Part shown: one piece after another, positions 3,795 through 5,060 of the stretch
Position numbering within the stretch: position 1 is the stretch's first letter
Layout: every line of letters begins with the position of its first letter
Origin: Ruminococcus sp.
GTDB lineage: Bacteria; Bacillota; Clostridia; Oscillospirales; Acutalibacteraceae
Assembly: GCA_023667385.1 (NCBI GenBank)
Contig: JAMPAE010000138.1
Span: 1-5,060 of the forward strand
Direction of reading: 5' to 3'
Length of the DNA: 5,060 bases
The notes under the pieces: model-generated
The model's database searches: none
The model's input: the letters and a program-made list of their open reading frames with translations, nothing else
What the model was told of the DNA's origin: nothing
Program-made: the position numbers and the translations under genes

Positions 3795-4748
3795 TCATAT
3801 TGCCGTTTCGGCAAAGTCAAACGGGGAAAACACCGTTTCGATTGTTTTTGAGCAGTTTTCGGGTGAGTATACCCAGCGGTCTATGAAGTCGCTTTCGTTG
3901 TAATATGTTACCTGGTCATTGGGATATTCCGCATCAAACGAATCAACAATAATCAGCTTGATTTTCATCCTTTCCGGAATCAGATTTTTGATGTAAACGC
4001 TTGCGTGCTGACCCGGCACAACACCGGGAACATACTCAGCAAGGCCTGCAAGGTTCGGTTTAAGCTCCACAAAAATGCCATATCGCTCAACCGAGCGCAC
4101 AATTCCGGGCACAGTCTCCCCCGCCCTGAACAGCGATGCATTCTCCTCCCATGTGCCAAGCAGCTCCTTATAGCTGAGCGTGATTCTGTTCGCCTCGTCA
4201 ACGCTTTTAACAACGGCCTTGATTTTTTGCCCCGCCGTGAACCTTGCCGAGGGGTGCGGAATGCGTGAAACGGAAATGCTGTCAATCGGCATCAGGGCGG
4301 AAATTCCAGCGCCGATGTCTGCAAACACGCCGAAGTTTTCCATGTGCGTCACAACTGCGTCGATGACACAGCCCGGCGTGAGGGTTGATATATATTCATT
4401 CATGCAGTCAAGCTGAACTGCTTTGCGGCTCAAAACGGCATACATTTCTCCGTTTTCATCGGCTTCAAAGCCTGTGATTTTGAACATGACGGGCTTGTTG
4501 ACCCTTGAAATGATTGCAATGTCACGCACAGAGCCGTCATCAATGCCGATTGCGCCCTCAGCTCTCGGTATCACACCTTTCATTGCGCCCAAATCAACGT
4601 GCAGGTTGTGTTCCTTATCACACATGACAGCCCTCGCCTCAAGCACTCTCCCGTTATAGTAAGCCTCTTTGAGCGATGCTTTTGACGAGAGTGCGTTTTT
4701 GTTTTCCTCAGTTGTGATGAGATAGTTTTCAGGATAGTATTTTTTCAT
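3795..4748 (-). CDS. S1-domain RNA-binding protein (ribosomal protein S1-like)
   Basis: The 317-aa product carries three S1/OB folds and no other recognisable domain, so it probably binds RNA and may act in translation or mRNA handling. Domain 1 (about 30-108) is diverged; domain 2 (about 124-194) is canonical, with TPGCVIDAVVTHMENFGVFADI, ALMP and VKSVDEANRITLSYKE; domain 3 (about 208-269) has PGIVRSVERYGIFVEL and a shortened second half. A tail of about 45 residues, rich in aromatic and acidic residues, ends the protein. It is shorter than the 4-6-domain S1 proteins and resembles the compact S1 homologues of Clostridia. Start: ATG at 4748 has AAAGGG 8 nt upstream; an in-frame ATG 14 codons earlier (4790) has no ribosome site and would overlay the leader palindrome. 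It faces the toxin gene and is divergent from the gene at 5048. Confidence 0.88.
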   Translation of the reverse strand: MKKYYPENYLITTEENKNALSSKASLKEAYYNGRVLEARAVMCDKEHNLHVDLGAMKGVIPRAEGAIGIDDGSVRDIAIISRVNKPVMFKITGFEADENGEMYAVLSRKAVQLDCMNEYISTLTPGCVIDAVVTHMENFGVFADIGAGISALMPIDSISVSRIPHPSARFTAGQKIKAVVKSVDEANRITLSYKELLGTWEENASLFRAGETVPGIVRSVERYGIFVELKPNLAGLAEYVPGVVPGQHASVYIKNLIPERMKIKLIIVDSFDAEYPNDQVTYYNESDFIDRWVYSPENCSKTIETVFSPFDFAETAI

Positions 4749-4764
4749 TTTTATGACCCTTTCC

Positions 4765-4777
4765 GTCTGAATCAGAC
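4765..4777. promoter_or_regulatory. Palindrome in the leader of the S1-domain gene
   Basis: GTCTGA-A-TCAGAC is a 13-nt palindrome just upstream of the AAAGGG ribosome site. It could be a regulator site or a small hairpin that tunes access to the ribosome site. Confidence 0.35.
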
Positions 4778-4846
4778 TTAAATTAAACATACAAGATTTT
4801 TGAGAATCGGTATCCTCAGTAACACTTTTTCAGCATCGGGCGAATT

Positions 4847-4876
4847 AATACAGCATTGGCATTGCCCTTATGTAAA
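4847..4876 (-). promoter_or_regulatory. Possible promoter of the S1-domain gene
   Basis: On the minus strand TTTACA (4876-4871), an 18-bp spacer and TGTATT (4852-4847), preceded by TGC, make a fair -35 with a weak extended -10. The leader would be about 90 nt. No better candidate was seen. Confidence 0.35.
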
Positions 4877-4968
4877 AAGCGGTTACTTAATTTATATGCT
4901 TTTTTTCATTTTTTGATGTTTTTGCTTTTTGCAAAGTTTGCTTTTCGTACATATCTGCTTTGATTGCC

Positions 4969-4997
4969 TTGATATTTCCTTTCATGTTTGATATAAT
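4969..4997 (+). promoter_or_regulatory. Strong promoter of the rightward gene at 5048
   Basis: TTGATA (4969-4974), a 17-bp spacer and perfect TATAAT (4992-4997) with an extended TGA just before the -10 form the strongest promoter in the window. Transcription should start near 5004. Confidence 0.88.
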
Positions 4998-5004
4998 ATC
5001 TTAA

Positions 5005-5030
5005 TATGTATCGGATAAAATTCATACATA
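5005..5030 (+). promoter_or_regulatory. Inverted repeat at the start of the 5048 gene's leader
   Basis: TATGTAT (5005-5011) and ATACATA (5024-5030) are perfect 7-bp arms with a 12-nt centre. It begins at the predicted transcription start and ends 6 nt before the GGAGG site, a position suited to an operator or a leader hairpin. Confidence 0.4.
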
Positions 5031-5047
5031 TTTTATGGAGGTTTTTT

Positions 5048-5060
5048 ATGGCTGTTCTTG
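5048..5060 (+). CDS. Start of an unidentified gene (first codons Met-Ala-Val-Leu)
   Basis: ATG at 5048 has GGAGG (5037-5041) 6 nt upstream and a consensus promoter before it, so a well-expressed gene begins here. Four codons are too few to name a product. Confidence 0.75.

Overview
The window looks like chromosomal DNA from a low-GC Firmicute, most likely a gut-type member of the Clostridia (Oscillospiraceae/Ruminococcaceae-like). The grounds are AT-rich intergenic DNA, strong AGGAGG-type ribosome sites, sigma-A-type promoters, T-tailed hairpin terminators, a GH43 glycosidase, and an efp gene followed by a CD1247-type zinc-ribbon gene. The genus is inference; no rRNA or tRNA is present.

Layout. 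1-289: 3' end of a GH43 glycoside hydrolase (+), closed by a hairpin shared with a converging small orphan gene (326-586, -). 587-817: that gene's upstream region with two inverted repeats, then the mltG terminator. 818-1675: mltG (-), a short, apparently lipid-anchored endolytic murein transglycosylase. 1676-1916: divergent promoter region between mltG and efp, rich in inverted repeats. 1917-2474: efp (+), translation elongation factor P. 2536-2976: a CD1247-like acidic protein with a zinc ribbon and, unusually, a 30-residue stretch made only of Cys, Asp and Glu. 3001-3039: terminator. 3113-3768: a type II toxin-antitoxin pair (RelB/DinJ-type antitoxin, RelE/ParE-type toxin) with its own promoter. 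3752-3784: a second terminator, nearly identical to the first. 3795-4748: a three-S1-domain RNA-binding protein (-). 4749-5047: divergent regulatory region with a very strong promoter facing right. 5048-5060: first codons of another gene (+).

How it fits together. efp and the zinc-ribbon gene lie 61 bp apart on one strand and probably form a small operon that ends at the 3001 terminator. The toxin-antitoxin pair sits between two 35-36 bp copies of that terminator, and the second copy also encodes the last five residues and stop codon of the toxin. This looks like a cassette captured at, or duplicated with, a terminator. The two most unusual items are this terminator-flanked module and the Cys/Asp-only insert. 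I see no complete large novel system such as a defence island, phage or CRISPR array.
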